Assembly (NCBI GenBank): GCA_036346275.1
Contig: CM070723.1
Location: forward strand, 6,758,001-6,822,000
Direction of reading: 5' to 3'
Length of the DNA stretch: 64,000 nucleotides
DNA from: Otatea glauca
Lineage: Eukaryota > Streptophyta > Magnoliopsida > Poales > Poaceae
Shown piece after piece: positions 53,645-64,000 of the stretch. How positions within the stretch are numbered: position 1 is the stretch's first letter; each line of letters starts with the position of its first letter. Under the pieces are notes generated by a model. It had not been told where the DNA came from. It made no database searches and worked only from the letters and a program-made list of their open reading frames with translations. Position numbers and translations under genes: made by a program.

Positions 53645-54072
53645 AATTATGCACCTTGAGCTTGTTCAGTGTTCTTGATAGGGAGCTAAATATCCAGTAG
53701 ATGAACACCGTGTTCAGGATCACAACAGGGAGTACGAAGAAGAGCCTCTCCTCGTCGGCGTGTGGTCGCTGATGATCTCGATGTTCTCGCTGAACTCAAG
53801 AACCTCCGACGCAGCGAAGAACTCAAGATACCTTAGCGATAATGCCTTCGAGCATGAGCCCCACCATGCCGTACTCCATGGCCATGAGCAGTGCCAGCAC
53901 GTGTGACACCGTGTTGCATGCCGCGCTCGACGTTGTGGCCCAGAAGATCGTGATGCAATTCTGGAGTAGTGCCACCTCCCTCCAGAACCTCGCGTACTAC
54001 AAGCACAATAAACGCCAGCGACATGCAGCCGTAGAATGCCATGAGAGGCGCAATCCGCCCAGGGAGGTAGCC
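53645..54072 (-). pseudogene. GPR107-like / lung seven-transmembrane receptor pseudogene fragment
   Basis: Across three minus frames one reads GRIAPLMAFYGCMSLAFIVLVV (about 54066-53995), then FFAASEVLEFSENIEII (about 53825-53770) and LFFVLPVVILNTVFIYWIF followed by SSLSRTLNKLK (about 53745-53655). These match successive segments of the membrane domain of plant GOST/GPR107-type proteins, which act in the Golgi/endomembrane system. Frameshifts separate the pieces and the N-terminal lumenal domain is missing, so it is a pseudogene fragment. Low similarity in the middle (54000-53840) is due to frame changes. Confidence 0.62.
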
Positions 54073-54311
54073 CGTGCCAGTAATGTGCCATGCCGACCTA
54101 GCTTGTTTTTTGGGCTATGCCGAGCCTACCAACCTAGTACGATGGGCGGCATGGCCCGGCATGTGGAGATGGGCCATGCTCGGGCCACCACGGCAAGAAC
54201 AACACGCTCGTCCCTCGGCACGGCACGCATAGTGGTCGGCATGGGAACGACACGAAGCACGTTGGCATGCGATAGAGCACGAGCCCAGTGCCACGGCATG
54301 CGGTAGGGAGG
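54073..54311. repeat. GGCATGGCCCGGCATG-rich degenerate repeat
   Basis: GGCATG, CGGCAC and GGGCCATGC words recur in both orientations. This resembles the GC-rich ends of grass hAT-like elements, but no boundaries can be set. Confidence 0.35.
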
Positions 54312-57300
54312 GGGCTGGATGTAAAAACCTACCCAAAAAAATTTCAACTCTCTAATCTATGCTTATCCCCTAAGGTATTCTCAATGGCATTCATTGTTTC
54401 AAAAGCAGCCCTGTTTCTCCATACCCATCTCTCAACAAATCTCATACATATTTACTTAGTCAAGTATATGTATTCATGCTGGGACACATAGTTTAGCATC
54501 ACTCGGGTGCATGCATGCATGCAGATACTTATATACTCAATATCAGCACTAAACATTTATGCAATCATACTCAAAAGTGTCAGCAATTATATTCATGATT
54601 ATGTATATGCACACCCTTGCACATTTACACACTAATTCAACACAAACACATAGTTATCTCCATATAAGTAAAACTACTAAACTAGGACAACTAATACTTA
54701 AGTTTACCACCTCATTCAAATTACCAAGAAAATCATTACAGGTTCCATTTACTTTCACACATCAAAGTTACATCTTAAAATACACTAAAAATTTACATGC
54801 AAATGAGTTCCAGCATTTGCTAATAAGGAATCAGGCTATGTTTCAGTTCTCTGAACCGACCTTCTCTCCAGTTAGCCAGTTGTCGCCCTTTTTTTTCTCT
54901 CTGCCCATCCTCTCTAGCCGACTATCAGCGACTCCTCTGCCCACTCCTCACGGCCAAGTGGAAGAATGGGGGGTTGCATACTTTCCACCTAGCATTCTAG
55001 CCCCTAGTTTCTCCTACACAAAGTCTAGTTTCAGCCTTACTCCAACTGGTAAAGTCAGCAGTATAAATACAAGTCAAAACAGTGCACAAGAGAGACTTTA
55101 CTACTCACCTAGAAACATCCACCAGAGCAACAACAGTTGTCCTCCTTTGATCCTCTCTGCTGAAAGGAGAAGTAGGCCCAAGTAGAAGAGAAGATAGTCG
55201 GCAGCCACCTGTTTCACATCTCCCTCATCATCTTGTCCTTACAGCCATAAGGTGCCCCACTAACTGATGCATTATTCCCATTTTGGTCATTCAAGGAAGT
55301 TTGGTGTTATTCATTAAGTGAAATCAAAGCACATATCAGCATTGCAATAAAACTGAACTTCTATTATGAGTTAGAGCTATTGATATGCTAATCCAACTCA
55401 ATCATATACCCTGTATACTAGAGTTCTTGTATGCAAAGGATTAAACCATAAATAACACCGGATCATGCACAGGCAGTATTGGTAGCTACACATAAGATTT
55501 CAGGCTTTTAAATTACTTCACATTTGGACTCTACGAACAATCTAAGCATGTAATATGACAGACAAGAGTTCTGTTGTGGCATTGCTATAGGTTTATAGTC
55601 TGGAAGAAATCAGCCAATGAGTGTGCATGTGTTTCGACTTATCAGATCCATACCAAAGAAATCTCACAATGGTCACACTTCACAACTAAAACAGAATTAG
55701 AAATACATGCGTGAATAAGAACATGGTAGATCATATCTAAGCTGAGACCCATCAGATAGATACCTGAGACACCATCAAACAATTCTTTTTTTTTTTTAGT
55801 TTGAGCATTTAAAACTACAGTCACATATTACTCATTATTTCAGGACCTCAACTATTACCATCCTGTTCAGCAATTAGTCATCTAACTAGCTAAAATAAAT
55901 ATTCAAGTAACCGTCATAAACAAGGATCAAATTCTTTTTATGCCTTAAGCATGAAATTGCAGAACTCAAACACTGGCACTGCTCACTATCCCTAGAAGTT
56001 AAGAATTCACCAGTATGTATACTTAATTAAACATGCTCTTGAACTCGCTTTTCTACCAATACAGGCTTGCTTTTATATACACATGAAAGATAGCAATACA
56101 TTTATTCTTATACTCACAACCTCAACATAAATTGCATACACTAGTATAAACGCACTGAGCCACAAGTCCAAACCTCACACAAGACAATCATACTCAAATC
56201 GTCCATATCTTAGATATAAGAACATGAAGTTTTTAGCATGCAATTCCTATGACAATCGGCTAAGGTAAGAATAGAATCACCAATCCAGGGATAGAAGAAG
56301 AAATCGAGTACTTAGCTTGCTGGGGAAGGCCGTGGTGGAGGGTGATGCAGAGGCTGGCAAGGCGGGGTGGTCGTCGTCGCCGAGGCTGGTGGCTTCGCCA
56401 CCAGAGCCAAGGGAGAGGACCCATCAATTGAGGTCCACAGTGTTGGAGTCATCTGGTGTGGCACCCTTGGAGTTGGGTGGCCCGAGGGCTAGATCCGATA
56501 GAGTGGAGCTCACCTGAGTCGATAGGAGGCCTAGGTAACCGATGACAGCTAGGAGCATAGGGAGGTGGTGCATAGGAGATAGGGGTGAGGCGCAAGATGA
56601 GAGAGAGGTGGGGGAGATGAGAAGGTGTCTTTCCTTAGGGAGTCACCGTGTAGGGGAAACGCCAAATCCAACAGAGGGCGATCGGATCCGGCAAGGGGGA
56701 AACCAACCGGAGGTTGTCAGATCTGGCAGCAATCGGGGTAAAAGTCAACTCTCGGCGTGCAAAGGGGAAGGCGGCGCATGAGGGAGGGGAAACCGAGTGG
56801 CCGAGAGCCAGAGGAGGTAGATCAAGCGGCGATGGAGCTTGGGAGCACGAGAGAGAGAGGCAGTGGGGGCAAGAAGAGGAGAAAGGCGGTTGGATCGGGG
56901 AGAGGAAGAGTTGGGGGCGATGGACAAATGAGGGAGGAGAGAGAGAGAGGTTAGGGTTAGGTAGGGGTTAGCCGGGCCAAGTGGGCCGGCTTGGCCAAAA
57001 AAATAAAAATAAAAAGATAATAATAAATACATAATGTATATAAAATAAGAATAGATAAATAATATAAATAAATTGACAGATAAATAAATAAAAATATAAG
57101 ATAATATTTATATCTCAATTAGGGCCAAAATAACAAAAAAGGGGGAAATAGGTCGAGAGAGCAGTAAAAACCAAATCCAAATTTATTTCTTGTTTTTCTC
57201 TTTTCTTTTCTCTAAATTTAATTATGATCTAACTTTCCAAACAAATCCCCTACGCTAAGCACAAAAAGATAAATAAGTAACATGTCACTAATCCAAAATG

Positions 57301-58465
57301 CAAACACATCAATAAATTGTTACGCAAAATGCACAATGGACAAAGTTACATTATAAATTAAACCCAATTTGAGCAATTATGAATATTAAAAATTCTTGGT
57401 ACTCTCATTAGGAAATCTCCCTGATAACAACATAGGGCAACTAGAACCATTCCCTACTGTGGACGACCCAGTGATCGCACATTCAGGTAAGTCGCCCTTC
57501 GATCATGTCTTGTGAACTGATTTTGTGGCCTGGGTTATTTTGAAATTCTTGCATACACATCAAAAGATTAATTTCTAAATGAAACTAAGGGTGAGAAAGT
57601 GACTGTACCAGGTAGGGGCAGTCACCCTTGGGTGAGATGCCGAGGGAGGAGTCTCGACCCACGTGCCTTCGGTGAGGCAAGGCGGTATGGCAGAGGTCAG
57701 AATATGGTTGGCAAAAAGTTTTGCTTCCTTGGCTTAGTCGTGCGCTAAAGGAAGCGCATTAGTCGGGCATTATAAGCCAAGTCATGCTATAGGCAAAGCA
57801 GTACACCTCTGATCAGAGTTAAAATGTTATATCACTCCTATCTTTCGGGTTTAGAAGAGTGTTGTGTGGGTTTTCCTCTAAAACAGGATGTAAGATCTCA
57901 CATTGCTCTGCCATCAGTAGATTTAAAAGTTAAAACTTGATACTTTCTAACAAATGGGTAAAGCGATAGGTACTTTGGGTAAAGAGATACTTTGGAGTGA
58001 TGGCTCGGTGGTCGAAAATATATATATACTTATGCATAAATTTTTCGCGATTTGCTGAGTACTGGAGTACTCAGCCTTGCTTTCTTTGTTGGTTTACACA
58101 ACCTGCTGAGTCTACAAACCCAGGCGAGGTAGAGGGTAATTTTCATAATGATATGAATTACTACTGTGATGCTGATGTTGTTATGGAGGGTTATGATTAT
58201 GAGGGAGCAGACGACCAGGACCTGGCGGAATAAAATACCCTCAGGAGGGAGACACTAGAGTAATATTGTAATAAATAAGAGGGCGGTGTAGAAATCAACG
58301 TAGCCGAACCTAAGACAGTACTATAAGTACTTTAAGAATAAATCCCCGTGTATTATACGGTGGAAGTTTCTACATGTACATGTGTTGTTTTTCTTAGCTG
58401 ATCCTAGCGCACTCTGTTCTGTGATGTTATCCACTGGCTTGGTCAGACAAAGTGGGGGCATCACA
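54312..58465 (+). mobile_element. Probable old LTR (Gypsy-like), limits approximate
   Basis: The right limit is suggested by GTGGGGGCATCACA (58452-58465), a common terminus of grass Gypsy LTRs. Before it lie a GAATAAATCC poly(A)-type region (58335) and a GTACTCAGCCTTGCTTTC stretch (58067), also typical of such LTRs. A TATAAATAC (55062-55070) with a following leader-like stretch and GGGCCAAGTGGGCCGG (56972 onward) are further retroelement-like features. The left limit (TGGATGTAAAAACC at 54312) is a guess and no target duplication was found. There are no gag or pol frames; ORFs at 54559-55185 and 56317-57032 have no recognised domains. Confidence 0.35.
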
Positions 58466-59782
58466 TTGGAGGGTGCCGAGGAGGGCCTGAGAGAGGTGAG
58501 GGGCCGGTGGGAGGCAGAGAGAGCCGAGGAGGTGGCGGGGAGCCGGACGGAGACGAAGGGCGGCGAGGACAGAGGGGAAGACGTACCTGACTAGAGGGGG
58601 AAGAGAAGGTCGCCGTACCACGCACGCCCTACACACCGCACCAATAACCATCATCATAGCCATAGCCGGAGGAGGCTGTAGCCGTACCCGTAGGCGAAGG
58701 AGGCCGTAGCCGTCAATCGCCCCACATACCGTAGCCGTTGCTTTCGCCATGCCGCCGACCTGAAAGGGAGAGGGAGGCGAGCAAAGGCTGAGGGAGGCCG
58801 AAGAGGTAGAGGGAAGCTGAAGGGGGCCACATCAGGGGCGGTGGCCGAGGGGGGCAAGGAGGGGCGGTCGGACGGAGTGGGTGAGGAGGGGCGGAGGAGG
58901 CTGGGAGGGGGCGCCGAGGGGACGAGGGGTGACGGTGGCCAAAGAGGCGCGAGGCGGCGGCGGCCTAGGGGACGAGGGGAGCGGATGGGGTGAGGAGGGG
59001 AGTGGAGGAGGCGAGGAGACACTGGGCGTGGAGGGAGAAAAGAGGGAGAGAGTGGGAAAAGAGGGGGGAGAGAGAGGGAGAGAGAAAAGGATGAAGAGAG
59101 CACACAGAGATTCTATCTCCCAGAGAAAGCAATCACATTTGAGAGCACCAGGTAAAACGAGATCAATGGACGGCTGCCAACATGAAAAAGATAGTGATGT
59201 GATGCACTGAAAGATGTAAAGTGATGAATGAGAGCTTGAGCGCAACGGATGAATTCGAACGGCTCTCTCCTTATTGCCATAAAATTCCCCTCAGATGTTC
59301 ATTTGTTTAGCACATAAATCTCCCTCGCTCTCTTGAGTTTAGCACATGAATCCCGCTCATTCTCTCATTTGTTCTCTCTGTTTGCTCTGAATTTACTCTC
59401 TTTTTGCTTTCCTGCCATGAAACAAAACGTTTAGCAAGAGCAAGGGTAGGAGAGCACGCCCTCTCTCCAAGTCCTCCTCGTCGGGATCAAGAGATCGATC
59501 TATGATAACTCTCCTCCTGTATGGGAGACTATGGCATAGATGACCGTCATTTGGACGTATGCACGGCATCATGGAATCCTCTTACATTCCCGAGGGACGG
59601 GTGTCGGTATCTGCATCGATCTCCGATGCCACTACATCGGTGCATCCGGGACGGGCGTCCATATCCTGTAGTCGACGGGCGCGATCCTGGCAACATATGG
59701 ATAGAACCGTCGAAATTGTGGATGGACGTAAGGTAGTGTATGCTATTGGTAAACAATGTCAAGCTAAATTATTTGCACGCGT
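58466..59782. other. GC-rich low-complexity DNA, no confident gene
   Basis: 58480-59090 is G-rich on the plus strand (GGGGAGG, GGAGGCG) and gives long Pro/Ser frames on the minus strand that I do not trust. An inverted-like GTAGCCGTA repeat lies at 58677-58735. A 71-residue plus frame at 59521-59736 is not recognised. Confidence 0.4.
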
Positions 59783-60066
59783 ATGTGGAAGAACAGGTCG
59801 TCTCAAGCAACGGCCATGGAGAATCTCTCACCACATCTGGAGACTTATGTTGGAGGTTTCATACTCTACAAGAGATGCATATGCTATATCATTAATCTCA
59901 TTGTGCAGGCAGGTTTTCATATAATGAAACCTAGTTTGAACAACATACGCGATGCTATCAAATTGTTTGGAGGTTCGACTATAAAGTACGCACAGTTCTC
60001 GAAGTACTGTAGGTCCAACAATAAGCAACCAAAAAGATTCAACCTTAATACGAAGGTGAAAGGACC
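59783..60066 (+). pseudogene. hAT transposase fragment cut by the LTR at 60067
   Basis: The frame reads CICYIINLIVQAGFHIMKPS, then NNIRDAIKLFGGSTIKYAQF, then KPKRFNL-like residues, closely resembling the RCxCHILNLIVQ...KPSLDNIRDAVKF region of plant BED-type hAT transposases. The match ends exactly where the LTR begins, so the retrotransposon inserted into this transposase gene. The upstream zinc finger and catalytic parts are not visible. Confidence 0.76.
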
Positions 60067-61488
60067 TGAGATGTAGCCTAGAGGGGGGGTGAATAGGCGG
60101 ATAAAAATTTGCAGTTAAAATAAAATCTCCCAAGTGTCTCAACCCGGAATGTCCGGGGTATATAACCCGGATACTCCAGATATTCCGGACTATCCGGGTT
60201 CAGAAGTCCAGATACTCCGGATTGAGGATCTCGAAGAGAGATTTTAAATCCCTGCAATATTGAGACAATCAACTTGAATACAAAAGATCTTAATGTTGTC
60301 AGGTACCTGAGGGTATAGTAGATCTGGAGCCACAAACAACAAGAGAGTAGATTGGGTCTTCCAAAGGTCTACCAAAACAAACTCAAGCAAGAACACAACC
60401 AAGAGCACGAAGACAAAGATTTTTACCCGAAGTTCGGATTCTTGAAGGGAATCCTACGTCTCCGTTGAGGAGGCACAAAGCCGGGGTCCCTCTTGACCAC
60501 TACCCTCCCGGTGTTGCACAAAGCACTCGCCGGTCTTCACTTCTTGCCTCTTTCCTTTCGGAGGCGAGACATGCCTTCACAAACTTCCGGGGCTTACCAC
60601 ACCGAGATTTGGAAGCTCCCGGTGACTCCTTGCCGTCTAGGAGCCCTTCAAACTCCAAGAGTAACAAATACTTCGCGAAATCAACTTGGAGGATGAAACT
60701 TGTGCTCAAGAATGAAAGATGCAAGAATTAGTTACTCAAATCCACTCCTTTCTCCCAAAAGAGTAAAATCTATCAAAATCTTCAAATGGAGAAAGGGAAT
60801 TTGGGCTCAAGAGAGAGAATGAGTGTTTCTGAATGAGCAAGCGAAAATAATGGAGCCCCCCAGTTAGGTGGAGAGTGATGGCTTATATAGGTGCTCCAAA
60901 ATCCAGCCGTTGGGGGTGAGCTGCGCTCAACCCGGAGACTCCGGACTTACAACCCGGAGACTCCGGATTGGGAAGATTTAGAACATACCGAGGCAGTTAA
61001 CCCGGAGACTCCGGATAAAAACCCGGAGACTCCGGACTAATTAACCCGGAGTGTCCGAACCAAATGTCCGGATACTCCGGACTATCCAGGGCTGCAACCG
61101 AGAGTCTCAACCCGGAGAGTCCGGACAAAAGTCCAGATACTCCGGGTTGGCCCATTCGGCCAGAAGTGTGCATTCTGACAAAAAAGAAGTGTTTAGAGTT
61201 TTTATGCAATGCAATTTTCATCCTTGAGCACACGTATATCCTAAAAGTGATTTCTCATTGTATCCCTCTTAATAGTACGGCTATCCTTAGACTCAAATAA
61301 AAATAGAAAACTTTACAACAAGTCTTGATGCCGTCTTCACAAATTTTAAACTCTTCTATGATCTTCCATTTGCTTTTTCTAGGATGATATTGCCTCAAAC
61401 TCTGCACAAATTCTCATTTAGACATTAGTTCTTCAATTGTGTTGCCATCTATCACCAAAACTTCTTAAGGGGCCTAGATGCACTTTCA
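60067..61488 (-). mobile_element. 3' LTR (LTR3) of a minus-strand retrotransposon running off the right edge
   Basis: The LTR starts TGAGATGTAGCCTAG and ends GATGCACTTTCA on the plus strand (1422 bp). On the minus strand a polypurine tract (AAAAAGAGGGAGA) lies directly before it, which defines this as the 3' LTR. It carries CTAGAGGGGGGGTGAATAGG near 60078-60097, CCCTCTTAATAGTACGG at 61264-61280 and GGGGCCTAGATG near the end, blocks shared with LTR2 and (first two) LTR1. The element's 5' LTR and most coding DNA lie beyond position 64000, so the target duplication cannot be tested. Insertion is into a hAT transposase. Confidence 0.83.
60140..61150. repeat. CCGGANNCTCCGG palindrome array in LTR3
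   Basis: Near-palindromes such as CCGGAGACTCCGG, TCCGGATACTCCGGA and CCGGAGTGTCCG occur in clusters at 60144-60228 and 60929-61150, most preceded by CAAC or TAAC. About a dozen and a half units are recognisable. Arms TCCGGA are self-complementary, with a 3-nt spacer. Confidence 0.82.
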
Positions 61489-61502
61489 ATCTCCCTCTTT
61501 TT
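61489..61502 (-). other. Polypurine tract of the LTR3 retrotransposon
   Basis: On the minus strand AAAAAGAGGGAGAT abuts the first base of the LTR, as a PPT primes plus-strand synthesis. This fixes the direction of the element. Confidence 0.65.
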
Positions 61503-61849
61503 GGTGTATTGATGACAACACAATTTAAAGGCTTTTTAAATGGAACAATCAAAGATATGAAACTGTAAATAGAGAGCTAAACATACAGAGAGGCTCCCCC
61601 TACATGTATGCCCCAAATTTTTTTTTAAAAGAGCTTCCCTTGTATTCTTGCAATCAAGGAATCAACAATCAGAAAGATTATATCAATTTGCAATAGAGAA
61701 TATAAACGATATCATCCAACTATTAATAATGAAAATTTGACAAAGATGCATAAGCAATTTAACAGAGTGCCACAACCAAATTTCACAGAGCGGTTAAAGT
61801 GCGAGTAACAAGTATAAGCAACCATAGTAGCACATAGCACATATAACAA

Positions 61850-63491
61850 CTAAATAAAGAAAAGCAAGGGCTGCGACGCTAAGGAGCTAAGGAACTCTAA
61901 ACACACTCCCCCTTTAGCATCAAGACACCGAAAAAGGAGGCGCTCAAGAGGGGAGTCACTCGTCATCGCCCGAAGGTTGATACTCATCTTCTCCACTATC
62001 ATCACTGCTGCCACTGCCACTTCCTGGAGCTGCTGATGGATGAATGCCAAAAAGTCGCTGAGTGGCCGAATCTGCAGAAGGCCCACCAGAGGACTCCCCT
62101 GACTCACTGGCAGGAATCTCCTCGCCGTGCTGACGGCGATAAGCCCGAAAGTCTCGGCGATGCTCTCGAAGCTCCTGCCGAGTCTCTTTGACCTGAGTAG
62201 ATAAGTCTTGGCAAAGGCAGAAGAGAGACTTGAGCATCCTCTTGAGAGTACTCCGGCTAGTGGAAGGAGAACCTGGAGCTGAAGTAGAGGCTGGTGGAGG
62301 AGCCGATGAGCTGGCATGAGAAGGTCGACTACTAGTCCGCCTATCGCCAGGGCACTTGGGCTATTTGGAGCGAGAAGGGGGTCGAACCTTATAGGAGAGG
62401 TGCTCCACATCCTTCACAAAATCAAGGCCAGTGACATGATCTACTAGAGCCATAATGAAAGGTGCATACCATGGTGCGACATTGTTCATTGAATTGTGGC
62501 GAATGGCCTCCCAAATGAAATCCACCACATCAAACCCATGAGTCGCTCCACCAAATGAAATAGCAAGTTGCGACCATAAGAATTGATGGAAGGCATCACC
62601 TTCCTTGGGCCATAGGGAGACTCTGAGAATCCTGAGGAGAACAGCTGGTACCTCTTTCAGGCCCTTAGTGGTTCCAACCACAAAGTGTTGAGAATGATCA
62701 TATAAGTCCTCAAGCTGGCTAGGAGATATGGCCTTTTGGCATGAAGCTTGGCATCTCAGTCATCTGTCCTCGATTCAAAGACTCGAGCAAATGTCCTCTT
62801 GGTGGCTACATACCACACCCCATCATCATCCACCATATGGCTTCCTCTGTCTTGTCAAAGTACGAGTCGAGTAAAACGCATAATGACTTCATCATTCCAA
62901 GAGTAACAAAACTCATTATGTCACCCGATGGCGCTCATGATTTGAATAATCTCATTAAAAGTTGGATTTTGAAGGTCTGCCATGTAAGCCCAATCAATAG
63001 TCTTCATCATTATCACAGAGTGCTCTAGAGGAAAAAGAACTGATCCATAGTAGTCAGATTGAAATATGTTCCAAAACCGCTTGTCCACATACTCATCTTG
63101 ATGAAACTCAATGGATCCTTGTTTACATTCTCGACAATTGCTTTTCCCTTTCTGACCCAACTCTATAATCTATTGGGCGCGGTCGACTCATCGACCGGAT
63201 AGCTCCATACGGGTAGGCTTTTACTAAAGGACCAATCACCACCCGAGCTGCTTGATGGTGCTTTCTCTTCTGCTCTCTTAGTCTTGCATGAGTGTCGGCG
63301 GGATGCTCATCAGGATTGGCTTGAGGAGCTGGGGTTTGAGGAGCATGGGTTGATCCGCTAGCCCTTCCACTGACTTTCTTCACTGAATGTCTTTGCTTCT
63401 TGGAGGCGAAGCCCGCTAGGGACGAAGAGCCAGGGATATCATCCCCAGATGGGCGCTTGCCGGCGCCAGAACCATCTTGAGAAGATACCAT
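61850..63491 (-). pseudogene. Retrotransposon-associated ORF upstream of the 3' LTR, broken
   Basis: Starting at ATG 63491, the minus strand reads a basic, Ser/Pro-rich head (AGKRPSGDDIPGSSSLAGF, SKKQRHSVKKVSG). Then, in other frames, it reads RFWNIFQSDYYGSVLFPLEH, LWPKEGDAFHQFLWSQLAIS, GFDVVDFIWEAIRHNSMN and WYAPFIMALVDHVTG. Finally there is an acidic tail (GSGSSDDSGEDEYQPSGDDE) ending near 61959. The middle resembles the 'putative plant transposon protein' ORFs found in grass LTR elements, often between pol and the 3' LTR. Several frameshifts and stops break it. Function is unknown; it is not gag or pol. Confidence 0.6.
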
Positions 63492-63574
63492 CTAAAGGAG
63501 CCAAAGAAAGGGATGAACAAGATAATTGTGTAAAAGTATAGATAGCAACTTAAGTGTTTGGGCCGAGTAGCACA

Positions 63575-63660
63575 ACCCGGAGACTCCGGTGATTTTTATC
63601 CGGAGTGTTCGGATAATCCGGATACTCCGGATATATCACCCGGATACTCCGAGTTGTTCA
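63575..63660. repeat. CCGG palindromes in the element interior
   Basis: The same motif family as in LTR3 (CCCGGAGACTCCGG, CCGGATACTCCGG, CCCGGATACTCCGAG) appears again just upstream of the ORF start at 63491 on the minus strand, outside the LTR. Confidence 0.75.
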
Positions 63661-64000
63661 GCATCAAACCTAAAAACCTAAAATTACGAATCTATCTAAA
63701 TCACAATGAGCTCATTCAAGGAGATTGATCTAGGGTGAAAAGGTTCTACCTAGGCAACCCATTTCACGACAAATCTAAGACCAAAGGATCAAATCGAGAT
63801 ATAGATAAGAAAAACTTACCGAGAGAGATTGAGATCGAATGAGGAGAGCAGTCCGAAGAGATTCCCGAGATGGGGAGATCAGTCTGAGGCCTCCTGAAGG
63901 TGGGGAATCCACAGGAAATGTAGGAAAAAGCAAGAGGCGAAGGCTAGGGCGGTGGTGAGAAAAAGTTTGAGGAAAAAAGAAAAGAGATGAGAGAAGAATG
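63661..64000. other. Interior of the retrotransposon, no recognised coding
   Basis: Purine-rich sequence without an open frame. The element continues beyond the window. Confidence 0.4.

Noticed and set aside
54559..55185. 208-residue plus-strand ORF
   Set aside because: Ser/Thr/Leu-rich translation of AT-rich repeat DNA, no recognisable domain, inside a probable old LTR.
58427..59245. Pro/Ser-rich minus-strand ORFs (107-149 residues) and their plus-strand shadows
   Set aside because: Low-complexity translation of G-rich DNA; no domain, no splice support.

Overview
The window is nuclear DNA of a grass (Poaceae). The protein-coding genes have plant-type introns and GC-rich exons. The intergenic DNA is dominated by grass-type mobile elements: LTR retrotransposons, CACTA, hAT and Mutator relatives, and Stowaway- and Tourist-like MITEs. 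I cannot name the species from sequence alone. Nothing looks bacterial or viral, and there are no CRISPR arrays or operons.

Three genes are well supported. A five-exon JAZ/TIFY repressor of jasmonate signalling lies on the minus strand (CDS 16155 down to 14586, 240 residues), with a TATA box and a G-box upstream. An intronless P-class pentatricopeptide repeat protein lies on the minus strand (32709 to 30526, 727 residues, about 15 repeats). A three-exon stand-alone SPX-domain protein of phosphate signalling lies on the plus strand (46676 to 47665, 242 residues), with a TATA box and a P1BS-type PHR site upstream. The three genes are far apart and show no functional link. A weak multi-exon candidate of unknown function lies at about 33.8-36.2 kb, divergent from the PPR gene.

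Region by region: 0-3.3 kb holds tandem Helitron-like ends and old AT-rich transposon sequence. 3.35-6.76 kb is a long solo-LTR-like insertion full of small hairpins. 6.77-7.2 kb is a GC-rich coding-like repeat. 7.75-9.19 kb is a hAT-type element with an 8-bp target duplication, followed by MITEs. 14.6-16.4 kb is JAZ. 18.0-18.9 kb is a second hAT-type element. 22.8-24.6 kb is a solo LTR with a perfect 5-bp target duplication. 26-28 kb holds a tRNA-like SINE candidate, a 203-bp tandem duplication and MITEs. 30.5-33.6 kb is the PPR gene and its GC-rich promoter. 36.8-38.3 kb is a broken PRA1-family copy between GAAAC-rich and GTTTC-rich arms. 39.6-46.0 kb is decayed CACTA coding sequence. 46.4-47.7 kb is SPX. 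48.5-53.4 kb holds hAT, MULE and MITE elements. 53.6-54.1 kb is a broken GPR107-like (lung seven-transmembrane) copy. 54.3-58.5 kb is probably an old LTR. 59.8-60.07 kb is a hAT transposase fragment cut by an LTR retrotransposon that continues past the right edge.

The most unusual signal is in three LTRs (3354-6762, 22817-24577, 60067-61488). They share conserved blocks, but each carries its own different array of short inverted repeats. In the first, more than 20 hairpins have changing stems around one constant 5-nt loop, ACACA. This looks like selection or copying of a secondary structure whose primary sequence turns over.
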